A stretch of DNA of 64,000 nucleotides from Manis javanica (Eukaryota > Chordata > Mammalia > Pholidota > Manidae). Below, piece after piece: positions 1 to 11,860 of this stretch. The stretch spans positions 45,955,629 through 46,019,628 of the forward strand of contig NC_133165.1 in the NCBI RefSeq assembly GCF_040802235.1. The letters run 5' to 3'. The notes beneath the pieces are model-generated. The model was not told the origin of the DNA. It did no database searches and saw nothing but the letters and a program-made list of their open reading frames with translations. The number at the start of each line of letters is the position of its first letter. The stretch's first letter is position 1. Position numbers and translations under genes: made by a program.

Positions 1-854
1 ATAAGCCTTTATTAGATTATCTTCCTGCATAGCTACAAGCACCAACAAAACTCGCAGAGGCCACTGGCCAGTCCAGTGTGTTCTGTGGCCTCTGCCTGTG
101 ACTGTTCTGCTGGGATAGTTCCACAGATCCTGGGGGCTTGGTGCTTTGAAGTGCTGTGCAGAAAGGTCTGTGACTTCCAGGGCCTTGGCCACCTGGACTA
201 GTTTGGGCCCACTAACATAGCCCCTTTACAGTGGGACCTGAGCTCAAACCTCAGACAGGAGCATCGTGTCCCAATGTTCTTGTTATTCCAACATCTCATG
301 GCCCAGATCCCAGCTGCAATTCCTGGGCTATAATGGGTCCTCAATGTCTGCTGAAGGAGAAGGAAACCAACATTTATTGGTTCAGAATGTTCTAAACACT
401 ACTACATATATATCAAATCTAATCTCCATAGCCCTCTACAAGGAGGTATTATTGCCCCACCCCACATAACAGATGCGGAAACTGAGCTTAGCAACATTAA
501 CTTGCTTGAGGTCATGTGGTTAGTAAGTGGCAGAGCTAGGATTTGGGCCCAGGTCTGTTTCATTTCTTTATTCTTTTTAACTAACTTGAATTGTTTCTAC
601 TTTTATGCCAGGCCTTGTGCTTGGCACCTTTTATCATCTCGTTCAATCACACTGATCTGTGAAGTAGGTTATGTCTCCGTCATCGAGTTGAGGTGGCAGG
701 CTCAGAGAGGCTAAGTGTGAGGAAGGTACTAAATGAAAATTAAACGCATGAGTCTAAAACCCATGTTCTTCCACAGTAGAGCACAAAGACTGTGTGTATT
801 GATAAAATGGGGGTCAGGGCTGAGACCCACTTCTCTTCCTTTCTCCTATCCCAG
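1..854. other. TAOK2: TAOK2 intron (partial) at the window edge
   Basis: This is intronic sequence before the first TAOK2 exon in the window. It contains two MIR-type SINE remnants and otherwise nothing I can name. The kinase domain exons of TAOK2 lie to the left of the window. Confidence 0.8.
440..715 (-). repeat. two MIR SINE fragments
   Basis: The + strand shows the reverse of the MIR core twice: 'acagatgcggaaactgag' with 'aagtggcagagctagg' near 470-540, then a weaker copy near 660-715. Both are old and diverged. Confidence 0.65.
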
Positions 855-3536
855 GTCAGCCGTCAGATCCAGGAGCATGAGCAGGACTCAGCCCTGCGGG
901 AGCAGCTGAGTGGCTATAAGCGGATGCGACGACAGCACCAGAAACAGCTGCTTGCCTTGGAGTCCCGGCTGAGGGGGGAGCGTGAGGAGCATAGTGCACG
1001 GCTACAACGAGAACTTGAGGCACAGCGGGCTGGTTTTGGGGCTGAGGCAGAAAAGCTCTCACGGCGGCACCAGGCCATTGGTGAGAAGGAGGCACGAGCT
1101 GCCCAGGCCGAGGAGCGTAAGTTCCAGCAGCATATCCTTGGGCAGCAGAAGAAGGAGCTGGCTGCCCTGCTGGAGGCACAGAAGCGAACCTACAAACTTC
1201 GGAAGGAGCAACTAAAGGAGGTGTGCAGTAGGGCTGCAGCAGTGGGCCAAGCCATTGGGGGCTGAGGCAGGCCCTGACCTCCCTGCTCTCCCTACGGCCC
1301 TTACCCAGGAGCTCCAGGAGAACCCCAGCACACCCAAGCGAGAGAAGGCTGAGTGGCTATTGCGGCAGAAGGAGCAGCTACAGCAGTGCCAGGCAGAGGA
1401 GGAGGCAGGGCTGCTGCGGCGGCAGCGCCAGTACTTTGAGCTGCAGTGTCGCCAATACAAGCGTAAGATGCTGTTGGCTCGTCACAGCCTGGACCAGGAC
1501 CTGCTGCGAGAGGTAGGTCACCCCATCCCCCATTCCCTTCCTGCATCCCCAGCATTTCCTCTTTTCCGTTTGCCTCACTGTGGTCATCTTTTCCTTCTGC
1601 CCTCATTCATGTTATGGCTCAGCTTCTCTTCAACACTGCTTTTGCTTCTCATGCCCATCAGACCCTGCTAGAGTTCCCTGAGGCTTCTATTCCCAGGCCA
1701 GCCAGGAGCTTGGTTCCTTTATACCTCTCATCTGCACCCTCAGCTTCCTCTGCCATGGGTTCCTGGGACTCTCTCACTTCCTTGACACCAACAAGGCCCA
1801 CTGACTGGGCTCTGGGCCTTGCCTCCTTTCTGCCTCAGGACTTGAATAAGAAGCAGACTCAGAAGGACTTGGAGTGTGCGTTGCTGCTGCGGCAACACGA
1901 GGCCACACGGGAGCTGGAGCTACGGCAGCTCCAGGCTGTACAGCGCACACGGGCTGAGCTCACCCGCCTGCAGCACCAGACGGAGCTGGGCAACCAGCTG
2001 GAGTACAACAAGCGGCGTGAGCAAGAGTTGCGGCAGAAGCACGCAGCCCAGGTTCGCCAGCAGCCCAAGAGCCTCAAAGTACGTGCAGGCTTCCCGCTCC
2101 CCATTCCTGGGGCTCTGGGACCACCCAGCACAGGCACCCCTAGAGAAGAGCAGCCCTGCTCATCTGGCCAGGAGGCAGTCCTGGACCAAAGAATTCTGGG
2201 AGAGGAGGAAGCAGTTCCAGAGAGAAGGATTCTGGGAAAGGAAGGGGCTGCCTTAGAACCAGAAGATCAGAGGATATTGGGGGAAGAATCAGGAACCCCT
2301 AGTCCCAGTCCACCAAAACATAGGAGTTTGGTTGATGAGGAATTTTGGGGTCTACCTGATGAGATAAAGGAGCTTATAGTCCCAGCCTTGGCACCTCAGG
2401 AGAGGAGCATTGTGGGCCAGGACACCACTGAGGCATGGAGGTTGTGGGAGAAGGAGAATGGGGGCGTCCTGGATGAGGAGTTTGAGCTTGGCTGGGTCCA
2501 GGGCCAGGCATTGACCCCAGTTCCTGAGGAGGAGGAGGAAGACGAGGAGGGGGCTTCAATTAGCACCCTGAGGGATCCTGGAGATGGCTGTCCTTCACCA
2601 GACATCCCCCCTGAGCCCCCTCCGACACATCTGAGGCCTGGCCCTGCTAGCCAGCTCTCTGGACTCCTGTCCCATGGTCTGCTGGCTGGCCTGTCCTTTG
2701 CAGTGGGATCCTCCTCTGGCCTCTTGCCCCTCCTACTTCTGTTGCTGCTCCCACTGCTCGCAGCCCAGGGTGGGGGTGGCCTGCAGGCAGCATTGCTGGC
2801 CCTTGAGGTGGGGCTGGTGGGCCTGGGGGCCTCCTACCTACTTCTTTGTACAGCTCTGCACCTGCCGCCCAGTCTATTCCTACTCCTGGCCCAGGGCACT
2901 GCACTGGGGGCTGTCCTGGGTCTGAGCTGGCGTCGAGGTCTTATGGGTGTCCCTCTGGGCCTTGGGGCTGCCTGGCTCCTAGCCTGGCCAGCCCTGGCTC
3001 TACCTCTGGCAGCTATGGCAGCTGGGGGCAAATGGGTGCGGCAGCAGGGCCCCCGGATGCGCCGAGGCATTTCTCGACTCTGGTTGCGGGCTCTGCTGCA
3101 CCTATCACCCATGGCCTTCCGGGCCCTACAGGGCTGTGGGGCTGTGGGGGACCGGGGCCTGTTTGCACTCTACCCCAAGACCAACAAAGATGGCTTCCGC
3201 AGCCGTCTGCCTGTCCCTGGGCCCTGGCGTAGTAATCCCCACACTGCCCGACACCCACTAGCCTTGTTGGCAAAGTTTTGGGCCCTGTGCAAGGGCTGGA
3301 ACTGGCGTCTGGCACGGGCCGGCCAAGGGTTAGCCTCCTGCTTGCCTCCCTGGGCCATTCACACATTGGCCAGCTGGGGCCTGTTTCGTGGTGAACGGCC
3401 CAGCCGGATCCCTCGGCTGCTACCACGCAGCCAGCGCCAGCTAGGGCTCCCTGCCTCCAGCCAACCACCAACAGGGACTCTGGCTGGGCGGCGATCCCAA
3501 ACTCGCCAGTCCCGGGCCCTGCCTCCCTGGAGGTGA
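855..3536 (+). CDS. TAOK2: TAOK2, C-terminal part, membrane-anchored (alpha-type) isoform
   Basis: TAO kinase 2 is a Ste20-family MAP3K that activates MKK3/MKK6 and p38 and acts in neuronal development and on microtubules. Only the C-terminal part is here: exons 855-1220, 1309-1512 and 1839-3536, all joining in phase 0. The first three coding blocks give Gln/Arg/Glu-rich coiled coil. The last exon reads through the donor at 2079-2080 instead of splicing. It continues into an acidic stretch (a run of Glu/Asp near 2528-2552), then a very hydrophobic Leu/Ala/Gly region at about 2690-3030 that can hold four or more membrane segments, then an Arg-rich tail ending PPWR. This matches the human alpha isoform, which has the membrane-anchoring C-terminus. 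The 3' UTR ends at the AATAAA at 3946. The last exon lacks a short proline-containing segment I remember after RAG in the human protein. Confidence 0.93.
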
Positions 3537-6500
3537 CCAACTCTAGCTCTTCCCCATCCAGAATCTAGAACATTGAGCACTTTATCTTCCACTACTCAGT
3601 GAAGTTTGTCCAGTCCCAATCCTTTCCTCCCTTTCACCCCTCCTTCCTCAGTATGCATCCCCACCTCACCCCAGCCCTTCAGACCTCTAAACAGGCAGCC
3701 TCCCCTACCACAGAGTCTGGAAGTCACACTTTGTGTTCTCCTGACGCTCCTCCCCAACCCTAAGTTATTGCTGTTCTCCTGCTGTGTGTGTGCTCATCCT
3801 CACCCTCATCGACTCAGGCCTGGGGCCAGGGGTGGTGGTGGGTGGAAAGAGTCATGTTTTTTTTTTCTCTCTTTGATTTTGTTTTTCTGTCTCCCTTCCA
3901 ACCTGTCCCCTTTCCCCCACCAAAAAAAAGAAAAAGATAAACACAAATAAAATATCTGAGCGGAACTGTACTTTTGGCCCAGGCTGCCTCTGTCTGCTTT
4001 GTCCTGCCGCCTAGCCTCCCTGGTATGCCCACTATCTGGACCCTTGGCCCCCAATTCATAACCTCTTCACCCCCATCTACATTATCTTACCCCCTTTCAC
4101 TCCTCAGCCTCATCCTCTTTGCCTTCATAGTTTTGTTGTACCATGACCACCACCAGCTCAGGGGTCTAGGCCCCTTTTGAGCTTCCACAGAACTTCTGGG
4201 TCCCACAGTTCCCATTTGTGGATGCTTTCCAGAGAGTCCTTAGATTCTGGGTCCTTTTGTCTTCATCCCTTGCCATTTTTCCCAATCCATTCCCTATGTG
4301 GTTCCCTTCTGTGTGGGAGCCAAATTTCTTTACTGGTATCAGACATTCCCTATAAGGCTGGGGGATGGGACTGCAAACCCTCCACAGTAGGGAGTGGTGA
4401 GTTTGGGGGGCCAGGCAGAGAGTGTGGGCATTGTGGAAATGGGATTGGTTGTGGGCTTGGAGTGGGAGCTAAGTGCGTTAAGGGGCTAGGCTGAAATGTG
4501 TAGTTCTGGTCAGGGTGGCAGCTGCTGGCCCATTGTACTTGTCAGGCCCTTTCTGGCCATCTCCTTTGCCCCTTTTCCCTCTGTGGCCTGAGATGGGGCC
4601 ACCCCTTCTTACCCATTTCTCAGCTTGGTGCTTATCCTCCATCTCTTCTTCCCATCCTGAGGTGCTGAACCTGGGACTCCCTCTGTCTTTCCTTAGCTAT
4701 GCTGCTCTCTTCCATGGGTGTTGTGTGACTTGGTTTTCTCACTTATTTTTATGCACATTCTGTATCTGCTCACATGTTTATAATCTAGTCTAGGTCCTCT
4801 TTTCCCCCTGCTTGCATGGTCAGAGCTTCTTGTGTGCATTCAGTATTCTAAAGATTCCCAGTCTTCTGTCCATGAACTTTCCTGCTGTTTCTTGTGAGTT
4901 TCCTTCCCAACTCTGTGAACATACTCTTGGAACCTGTCTTGTTTTCTTTGCATCTCTTGCCCATTGAGAATTCCTGATCTCTCTCAACACAATCCCATCT
5001 CTCCGTGTCTGTATACAGCTCTCCCCGCCCCCTCTGTCTAACATGTTTTCTGTTTCTCTCCCTCTCCCTGTCTCTGCTTCTGTCTCCTCCTCTCCTCTCT
5101 CTTCTCCCCTGGTTGTTTCTCCTCCTCCTCCTCTTCTTCCTTTTCCCTGCCCCCATCTCCCCTTGGTCCATCCACTGCATAGTCTAAGGAGCTGCAGATC
5201 AAGAAGCAGTTCCAGGAGACCTGTAAGATCCAGACTCGGCAGTACAAGGCTCTTCGGGCACACTTGTTGGAGACCACGCCCAAAGCTCAGCACAAGAGCC
5301 TCCTTAAGCGGCTCAAGGAAGAACAGACCCGCAAGCTGGCAATCCTAGCTGAGCAGTATGACCAGTCCATCTCAGAGATGCTCAGCTCACAGGCGGTGAG
5401 GCCTGGGGTCCAGGGAGGGAGTGTGGTGGAGGTTGGCCTCTGTATTTCTTGCTTAGTTAGGGGCAGTGGGTGTGGACAGAAATGGGGCTTTTGTTCTTGG
5501 GAAATTCAGGTAACTCCCAGTAATGTTCTTTGCAATAGTCTTACTACCTCTCTAGTATTTTCTTAAGGTCTTGACAAAGCCAACCCACCTATTCTGTCAA
5601 GAATCACCAAGGGAAGAGTGGCTGTAATTTTTTCCTGGGCCTGATTTATTTAATGTGTGAACAGGGAGCAAATAAAAATGGTTGTGGCCCTCAGGCCAAT
5701 TTACTCAAACTTCTGGAGGATTGTGAAGGTTGCTGTTCTAAAAGTGACCACATGTGACACTGGAATGGGCCACTTAAAATATACACATGGTATAAAAAGT
5801 AAAAGTGCACCTATTCACTGTCATCCTTTCACCCAACCAGTCCCATCTCTGAGAGATGACTAATCATTAATTGTATTTTAGATTTTTTCCTAAACATATT
5901 TGGAAAATTATATAAAAATTTTTAACAAAAAATGGAACATATTACCTGATGTTCTCTAACTTCTTTTTTCACCTGATATTTCTTGGACATCTTTCCATGT
6001 CAGCACACATAATTCATTTTTTAAACAATGTAAAATTTTCCATGGTATGGACATACCATTATTTATTTAACCCATCCCTTATTGCTGGACGTTTAGGTTT
6101 CCAGTATTTTGCTATTACAACGCTCCAGTGAACACCTTCAAGCACATGGGCAAGTATACCTGGGGATAAATTCCTGGAAGTGTAATTGCTGTCACAGGGT
6201 ATGACAGTCTTTCATTTTGATAGATGTTGAGACTGGCTGCTGCTTGAACCTTAGGGCTCAGGACTATCTGGGGCAGGGGAGGATCATGCGGTAGGGAGGA
6301 GGCCCCTTAAACTAGTTCTGTTCTCCAGCTGCGGCTTGATGAGACCCAGGAGGCAGAGTTCCAGGCCCTTCGGCAGCAGTTGCAACAGGAGCTGGAGTTG
6401 CTCAATGCTTACCAGAGCAAGATCAAGATCCGCACAGAGAGTCAACACGAGAGGGAGCTCCGGGAGCTGGAGCAGAGAGTGGCTCTGAGGCGGGCACTGC

Positions 6501-7107
6501 TGGAGCAGCGGGTAAGAGGGCTTGGCCTCCAGCACAGGGTGGGGAGGGTAGCCCCCCAACTCTCTAACCTCTGTTTTGGGTGCCCCAGGTGGAAGAAGAG
6601 CTGCTGGCCCTGCAAACAGGGTGCTCTGAGCGAATCCGGAGTTTGCTTGAGCGGCAGGCCCGTGAGATTGAGGCTTTCGATGCAGAGAGTATGAGGCTGG
6701 GCTTCTCCAGTATGGCTCTTGGGGGCATCCCAGCTGAGGCTGCCGCCCAGGGCTACCCTGCTCCACCCCCTGCCCCTGCCTGGCCCTCTCGTCCTGTTCC
6801 CCGTTCAGGAGCACACTGGAGCCATGGCCCTCCTCCTCCAGGCATGCCACCCCCAGCCTGGCGTCAACCCTCTCTACTGGCTCCCCCAGGTCCCCCAAAC
6901 TGGCTGGGGCCCCCAGCACAGAGTGGGACACCCCGTGGGGGAGCCTTGCTGCTACTAAGAAACAGCCCCCAGCCCCTGCGGCGGGCAGCCTCTGGGGGAA
7001 GTGGCAGTGATGTGGGCCCACCTGCTGCTGCAGTGCCTGGGCCTCTGAGCCGCAGCACCAGTGTTGCTTCCCACATACTCAATGGTTCTTCTCACTTCTA
7101 TTCCTGA
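855..7107 (+). CDS. TAOK2: TAOK2, C-terminal part, long coiled-coil (beta-type) isoform
   Basis: This is the alternative end of TAOK2. Exons are 855-1220, 1309-1512, 1839-2078, 5183-5395, 6329-6511 and 6589-7107, all phase 0. The donor at 2079 (GTACGT) joins to the acceptor at 5182, so LKS-KELQ is encoded across the junction. The added exons encode a second coiled coil (rich in QQLQQEL and ERELRELEQ patterns). A Pro/Ala-rich tail follows and the end is SSHFYS. The membrane segments of the other form are absent, so this product should be soluble and cytoplasmic. Its 3' UTR runs to about 7815, with AATAAA at 7793-7798. The fit to the remembered human isoform is close throughout. Confidence 0.93.
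3946..3951 (+). terminator. TAOK2: poly(A) signal, TAOK2 membrane isoform
   Basis: AATAAA lies in an A-rich stretch 410 bases after the stop at 3536, with a T-rich segment nearby. Use of this signal ends the composite terminal exon and excludes the beta exons. Confidence 0.7.
5043..5182 (+). promoter_or_regulatory. TAOK2: long polypyrimidine tract and acceptor before the first beta-specific TAOK2 exon
   Basis: About 120 bases are almost pure C/T with CTCTCT and CTCCTCCTC runs, ending shortly before the acceptor AG at 5181-5182. This is a much longer tract than a normal 3' splice site needs. It lies where the choice between the two TAOK2 ends is made. Confidence 0.6.
5790..6240 (-). repeat. 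old L1 fragment in a TAOK2 intron
   Basis: The + strand carries the reverse of an L1 ORF2/3' end, recognisable by 'ataaattcctggaagtg' near 6165 and 'ccatggtatggacata' near 6040. The same region of L1 occurs in the younger element near 43.1 kb. The copy is diverged and truncated. Confidence 0.65.
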
Positions 7108-7792
7108 AGTGCAAGGTGGATGAGCAGATGAATGGGGCAGGGTGGGTGGAGCCTGATCCTGGAAGGCTGTGAGCTTAAGGCTCACCTGAGGGTGGGAGAC
7201 AGGATGTTGGCTCCAGCTCCCCTCAGACCTCATCCCATGAGCTTCTTGGGCTGACCAGTGGCCCAGGGCCAGCTTGGGCATAGGTGCCTCAAGCCTGGCC
7301 AGGTGCCCCTGCCTCCCCACCATGGTGCCAGGGTCTCCCTCCATTGCAGCCTTGGGAAAGGAGGGAGATGTGTGTGTCAAATATTCATCTAGTCCCCTTG
7401 GGGAGGGGAAGGGTGGGTCTAGACAATATATTAAAGAGAACTATACTACCCCCTGCAATGGGGCCATGGATTGGAGATGCCAGGTCCCCCAAACCTGGGA
7501 TATGGCAGAACAGGTCTAAGGACTGGGGTGGAGAGAATGGAAGGAAAAGGACTTCTAGGAGAGAAGGATCAGGACAGGGTCTTGGGGTCAGGATGCCTGG
7601 TCTCTCCATTCCCCCATTGCTGTCTTGACGTCCTGTGCCATCTTGTCCTTTATATTTTTTTTTTTTTAATTGAGATCAGAGCTAGGGCAGGGAACAAGGG
7701 AAAGACCTTGGAAGGGGCTGCTCCGGGCGTGGGAGCAGTCATGGAGCCCCTACCAGCTACGGGGCTGGCACAGAGCCCCACAGCAAGCTTTT

Positions 7793-7798
7793 AATAAA
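7793..7798 (+). terminator. TAOK2: poly(A) signal, TAOK2 long isoform
   Basis: AATAAA follows 686 bases of 3' UTR after the stop at 7107, with a GT-rich segment just after it. The next gene, HIRIP3, converges from the right and ends near 8545. Confidence 0.85.
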
Positions 7799-7815
7799 CT
7801 GTTGGTTATTCTAAC

Positions 7816-8544
7816 AGACCCTAGGACTGTCTCTGTCTAAGGTGTGTATTAAGGACTGTAAATGGCAAGTAGTAGTGTTAATTCTATTTTAAAATAAGAT
7901 AATTTACTGGGCTGTTAACTAAAAATTTCAATGACTTTAATGACTAGATCCAGACCCTCAAAGGGGGTCCACCAGTCTCTCTGGCTTCAAAGATTTTTCA
8001 GAAGATTTGCATCATGCACAGACCCTGGGCAGCTCCAAGTTTACATCTCAACAGCAAGAATTCCATCAAAGTCCTGAAGCAACTTCATTGGCTCGATCTC
8101 TAGCCAGAGGTCTGAGGGTACACTGATTTATCAGGTCTAGGTCCTGCTATACCCACCCCTTTAGAGCTGAAAAGCCAGGCAGTGACTAGGTGGCTTGTTC
8201 AGGAAGGGGGAAGGAAGGCATAAACACCAGGTGTTCCCAAGTCATTTCATTTTGTGCTTCACATTCTAAGGCCAGTTATTCAGATGCTTCTCCCAACTAG
8301 GCATTAGGTTATCAGGCACAGCCAAAAGCTGTGTGATCATGGGCCTGCTGGTCAGGTGGAAGAATGAGGATAGGAACCACCATTCTCTGACAGAGCCTAG
8401 TGGCAGACTGGATGGCAGGGTCTGGAGACTGGGATTTCTTTGGAGAACCTGGAGAAAATGAAGGAACCAGACACAAGGGACTGGCTGCTATTCAACTTTT
8501 TGGCCCAAAGTACAGGGGGTGAGAGTGGGGGACCGGTTTTGATG
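7816..8544. other. spacer between convergent TAOK2 and HIRIP3
   Basis: About 730 bases of non-coding sequence lie between the two gene ends. I see no gene, RNA or clear repeat in it. Confidence 0.6.
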
Positions 8545-8562
8545 AGGTACTTCAAACACTCC

Positions 8563-8568
8563 TTTATT
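8563..8568 (-). terminator. HIRIP3: poly(A) signal, HIRIP3
   Basis: TTTATT on the + strand is AATAAA on the minus strand, 186 bases after the HIRIP3 stop. A second AT-rich stretch lies beside it. Confidence 0.75.
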
Positions 8569-8753
8569 GAGTTATAAAAAATAAACACCTTAAACAGAAC
8601 ATGAAGCTGAGAAGTAGGATCCCAACAACTTGTGTCCCTGGGGGTTACAAGTCTAAAGAAAACTGCTGCTGCTTATGCAGGCCCAGAATTGAGAGTAGAA
8701 GGGGAATGTGCTACATCAGCTTTCTACAAGTGCAGAGTCCCTTCTGGGGGAGC

Positions 8754-11190
8754 TCAGTTACTCTCGCCATCACTGCTGATGATGCCACGCATATGTGACC
8801 AGTCTGGAGGCTGGGGATGGGGCTTCTCTTCCTCTGAATCCAGGGTCCGGCGGTACTGCTCCCCAGAGAGAGCTGCTTCTCCTGACGGGTCCCAGGCTGT
8901 GCGTCTGCGTGGCCGGCCTGGAGGAAGGAGGAGCAGATTAGTCTGAGGAAGTCCAAGCCCCATCTGCTGTGGAGTGGGGCAAAGCCCCTCACCTGAACCA
9001 CTGATGATGTTCGTAATGTCCAAGGAGGCCACCTCAGCTGCCTCCTCCCGCTGCTCCTTCAGGGCCCGACACTTCTCTAAAGAAGGGTTACCTGGAGCAG
9101 AAGAGGCTAGTGATCCTCTCCTCCCTAGCAGTCAAAGCCCCCTCCTACATCCCTAGCAGTCAAAGCCCCCTCCTGCATCCTTCACCTTTCAAGCCCAGGG
9201 CTTCCAGCTCTGCCCGGAGGACACTCAGGCGCTCCTTGTGTGAGCGGCAGGAGCCCAGCAGTTTCTTGTAGTTGCGACGAGCACCACAGGCCCGAATGTA
9301 ACGCTTTAGCCTCATCACAGCTGGGTGGTCTTCATCACAGCGACCAGAGCCATCCTGGCAAGGAAGGACAGCAGCTAAATGCTAAACCTGGGCTTGAGTC
9401 AGGGTCTCCCTCACCCTTAACGGTGGCTGCCCACTCCATCCTCACCCTCACCTTCCTGCCTTTGGGTTTTGGACTGCCATCTGTGGAAGAGGAGGAGGAG
9501 CTTCGTATCCTGCCTTTCTTGGAGCTCTTCTTGGAAGAGCGGTTCTTCTCCCTCCTGGGTCTACCCCCTGCCTCTCTGTCGCTCACCTCCCTTTCTGAGT
9601 CACTGGCCTCACTATTGGTATGGCCCTCTTTGGCTGTCTTTCCAGTGCCTTTAGTAGTTGGTTTCACCCCCCTCCTGCTGTCTTCTCCCTCCTCGCTGCT
9701 TCCAACTTGCCTTTTCCCACTCATCCGCTCGGTCCTGTCCTTGCTCTTCCTCTGCACTGGCAGCTCTTCATCTCCTTCACTGTTATCCCTACTGCTTGCT
9801 GCTGCTCTTTCCTTCTCTTCCTCTTTGTCCCTCCAGTCTCTCAGCAGTGTCACTGCCCTGCTTTTCTGCTTACAGCTCCTCTCCTCCCAAGCTGACTTTT
9901 TCCCTCCATTGCTATGGCCTTTGGGTTTCCAATCCTCCTTGTCCTCTCTGTTCTGTTTCTTTTTAGCTTGGGTCTCCTCCTCACTCTCCTTTTCGTTTTC
10001 CTGGTGGACCTTAGCTCCTTTCATTCCCTCTGCCTTCTTTCTGGTCCTCTGGGCAGATTCCACCTCGCTGTCCTCACTCTCCTCCCTGGCCTGCTTCCTA
10101 CGGGCTGAGGTCCTCTCTAATGCCTGCTTGCTCTTTGTCACAGGTTTCTTCCCAGTCCTGCCTTTGGATTCCTTTTCCACCTCTAACTTTTTCTCAACTT
10201 CCTCCTCACTGCTCTCTTCCTTCCAGACCTTACTTGTTCTGGCAGAACCCTCTTCCTCCTCCTCACTGCTCTCCTTCACCACTTCCTTTTCCAATCCAGT
10301 CTTTACAGTCAGGTCCTGCTGCTGCTGTTCTGCATCACTGCTCTCCTCAGTTGCTTTCTCTGAGGCTTGCTTTGAACTCTTCTCCTCAGCTGGACTGATG
10401 TCTGCTGCCAGCCCATTCTTTGCTTGCGGGCCAAAGCAGTCTGGACTGGAGGCTGCAGAACTTGGCTCTGGGATGTGGAGAGAAGAGGTAAGGACAGGTT
10501 CCTTTGTCCCTTCTCTCTCCACTTCGAATAGGTTGTTTCGGACCCTACTCTGTCACAGGGAGGAGAGAAGGACAGTAGGAAACACAGTTCAGTCCACCTT
10601 GTTCCTGGTTTCTGAATCACTAGCCTAGAGCCCTCTGTCTAATGCCTCAGGATATGATACATTCACAATACTTAAGAAATAAACCACCTGTGCAGAAGAC
10701 ACTAACCTGACTCTGAATTAAAACGGAATCTTTTTCTCTCTGGGTCACTGCAGGGGGTGGAAGGCCTCTTCGCTCTCTTGGCAAGATCTAGCCTCTCTTC
10801 CCTGGCACCTGCTTCATCCACCTGCGTGTGCATCAAGACGGCAAAATATGTGCCAAGATTGTCTTCTGCTACACGCCCTGTCAGGCGCTGCCTCCCCGCC
10901 TCCCGTGGCCCAGGCTCACACACAGACCTGCATCTTTAGCAGCTCCTCCTCCACTAGCCGTTTCAAAGCCTGCTTCTCCTCCGGTTCCAAGTGGTCTCGG
11001 CCCACGTGTGCCAAGAATCTCCGCCGCACGATGGAGTGCGTAAGCGTGCTGCGGAGACATGCGTCACGACAGGGTCCCCGTCCCTCCCCTGCCCTTCCCA
11101 ACGCCAACCCTAGCCTCCTGTGCACCTGAGGTCCGGGCGGTCTCGGAATAAGCTGCGGGTGAACTCTTGCATCTTGTTCTCCCACGCCAT
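8754..11190 (-). CDS. HIRIP3: HIRIP3, HIRA-interacting protein 3
   Basis: This is a nuclear histone-binding protein that partners HIRA and binds core histones. It is a substrate of casein kinase 2. Coding exons, read on the minus strand, are 11190-11126, 11048-10928, 10821-10707, 10467-9452, 9354-9186, 9091-8993 and 8917-8754. They total 1749 bases, giving 582 aa against about 556 in human. The N-terminus (MAWENKMQEFTRSLF) and a helical block before LLKMQ are conserved. The large middle exon encodes a disordered Ser/Glu/Lys/Arg region with many SSEEE and SDSE clusters, which are typical CK2 sites. The C-terminus (about residue 440 on, RLKRYIRACG) is the conserved globular part and includes IISGSG and a final SSDGESN. 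The start is the first ATG after the shared CpG-rich promoter. The extra length lies in the low-complexity middle. Confidence 0.95.
9123..9178 (+). repeat. two tandem copies of a 28-base unit
   Basis: Two nearly identical 28-base copies starting CCCTAGCAGTCAAAGC lie head to tail in the HIRIP3 intron between the exons at 9091 and 9186. The close match implies a recent duplication. Confidence 0.85.
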
Positions 11191-11249
11191 TTTGCGCCAC
11201 CTGGGATTGGTGACTCCCGCCTTTTTTTCTTTTCGGCCTCCGTCTTCTC

Positions 11250-11860
11250 GTTTGACAGGAGTTTACGCACGCGCAGTGTCGTGGCGCCGACGGGTGAGGA
11301 CCGTTTGGGTGTCTGGCCCGGGCGGTTTGGACCGAGAACTTTGCCAGACAAAACTTGCTTTCCCCGGGCAGTTGGAGGGTCTCGCGGCTTCTTCCTTTTC
11401 TTAAAACCAATCTTTTTAAAGTTCTCGTTAGAAACCTATTCGGCGCTGGCAAGTTGTGCGGGTAACGTAATCAACTCCGCAACGCTGCCTCTGTCGGTGG
11501 TCATCGGCACCACCTAGACAGCTGTGATTTCGAAAGACGGAAGGAAAAGGACTTCCCCGCCTTGGCGACTAGGATTCCCTGTGGAAAGTCTTGCGGCCTC
11601 CAATCGCTAAGCACATTTAGAACCACTGAGGAAACACTCCAGCGTCCACCATTTTTATGACATCATTGCGTTGCCGCGACGCCATCTTTAGCGTAGTCCG
11701 GGAAAGAACGTTCCTTTCCCGGTATTCCGTAAGAGGACAGCCCTGAGGTCATGACTCTTAGGCGCGGGGTACGCCGGGAGTTGTAGTCCCAGTAGACTCA
11801 ACTTTCCTAAATCTCCGGAAGTGGAGGCGTGGGAGGCCGAGCCGAGCCGGCTCGGGGTAG
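11250..11860. promoter_or_regulatory. bidirectional promoter of HIRIP3 and INO80E
   Basis: The start codons of HIRIP3 (minus, 11190) and INO80E (plus, 11904) are 714 bases apart with CpG-rich DNA between. Visible candidate sites are an NRF1-like ACGCACGCGC (11265-11274), CCAAT (11600-11604), a CRE-like TGACATCA (11658-11665), YY1 (GCCATCTT, 11681-11688), a ZNF143/THAP11-type site (reverse of ACTACAACTCCCGGCG within 11771-11789) and an ETS site CCGGAAGT (11815-11822). There is no TATA box. This is a typical housekeeping head-to-head promoter. Confidence 0.8.

Noticed and set aside
3013-3540. 175-codon open frame on the minus strand
   Set aside because: It is antisense to the TAOK2 terminal exon in GC-rich DNA, with no splice or homology support.
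9240-10628. 462-codon open frame on the + strand, Ser/Leu/Phe-rich
   Set aside because: It is the exact antisense of the HIRIP3 exon encoding Ser/Glu/Lys repeats. Acidic low-complexity codons read backwards give Ser/Leu/Phe without stops. The HIRIP3 frame has splice sites and homology; this one has neither.
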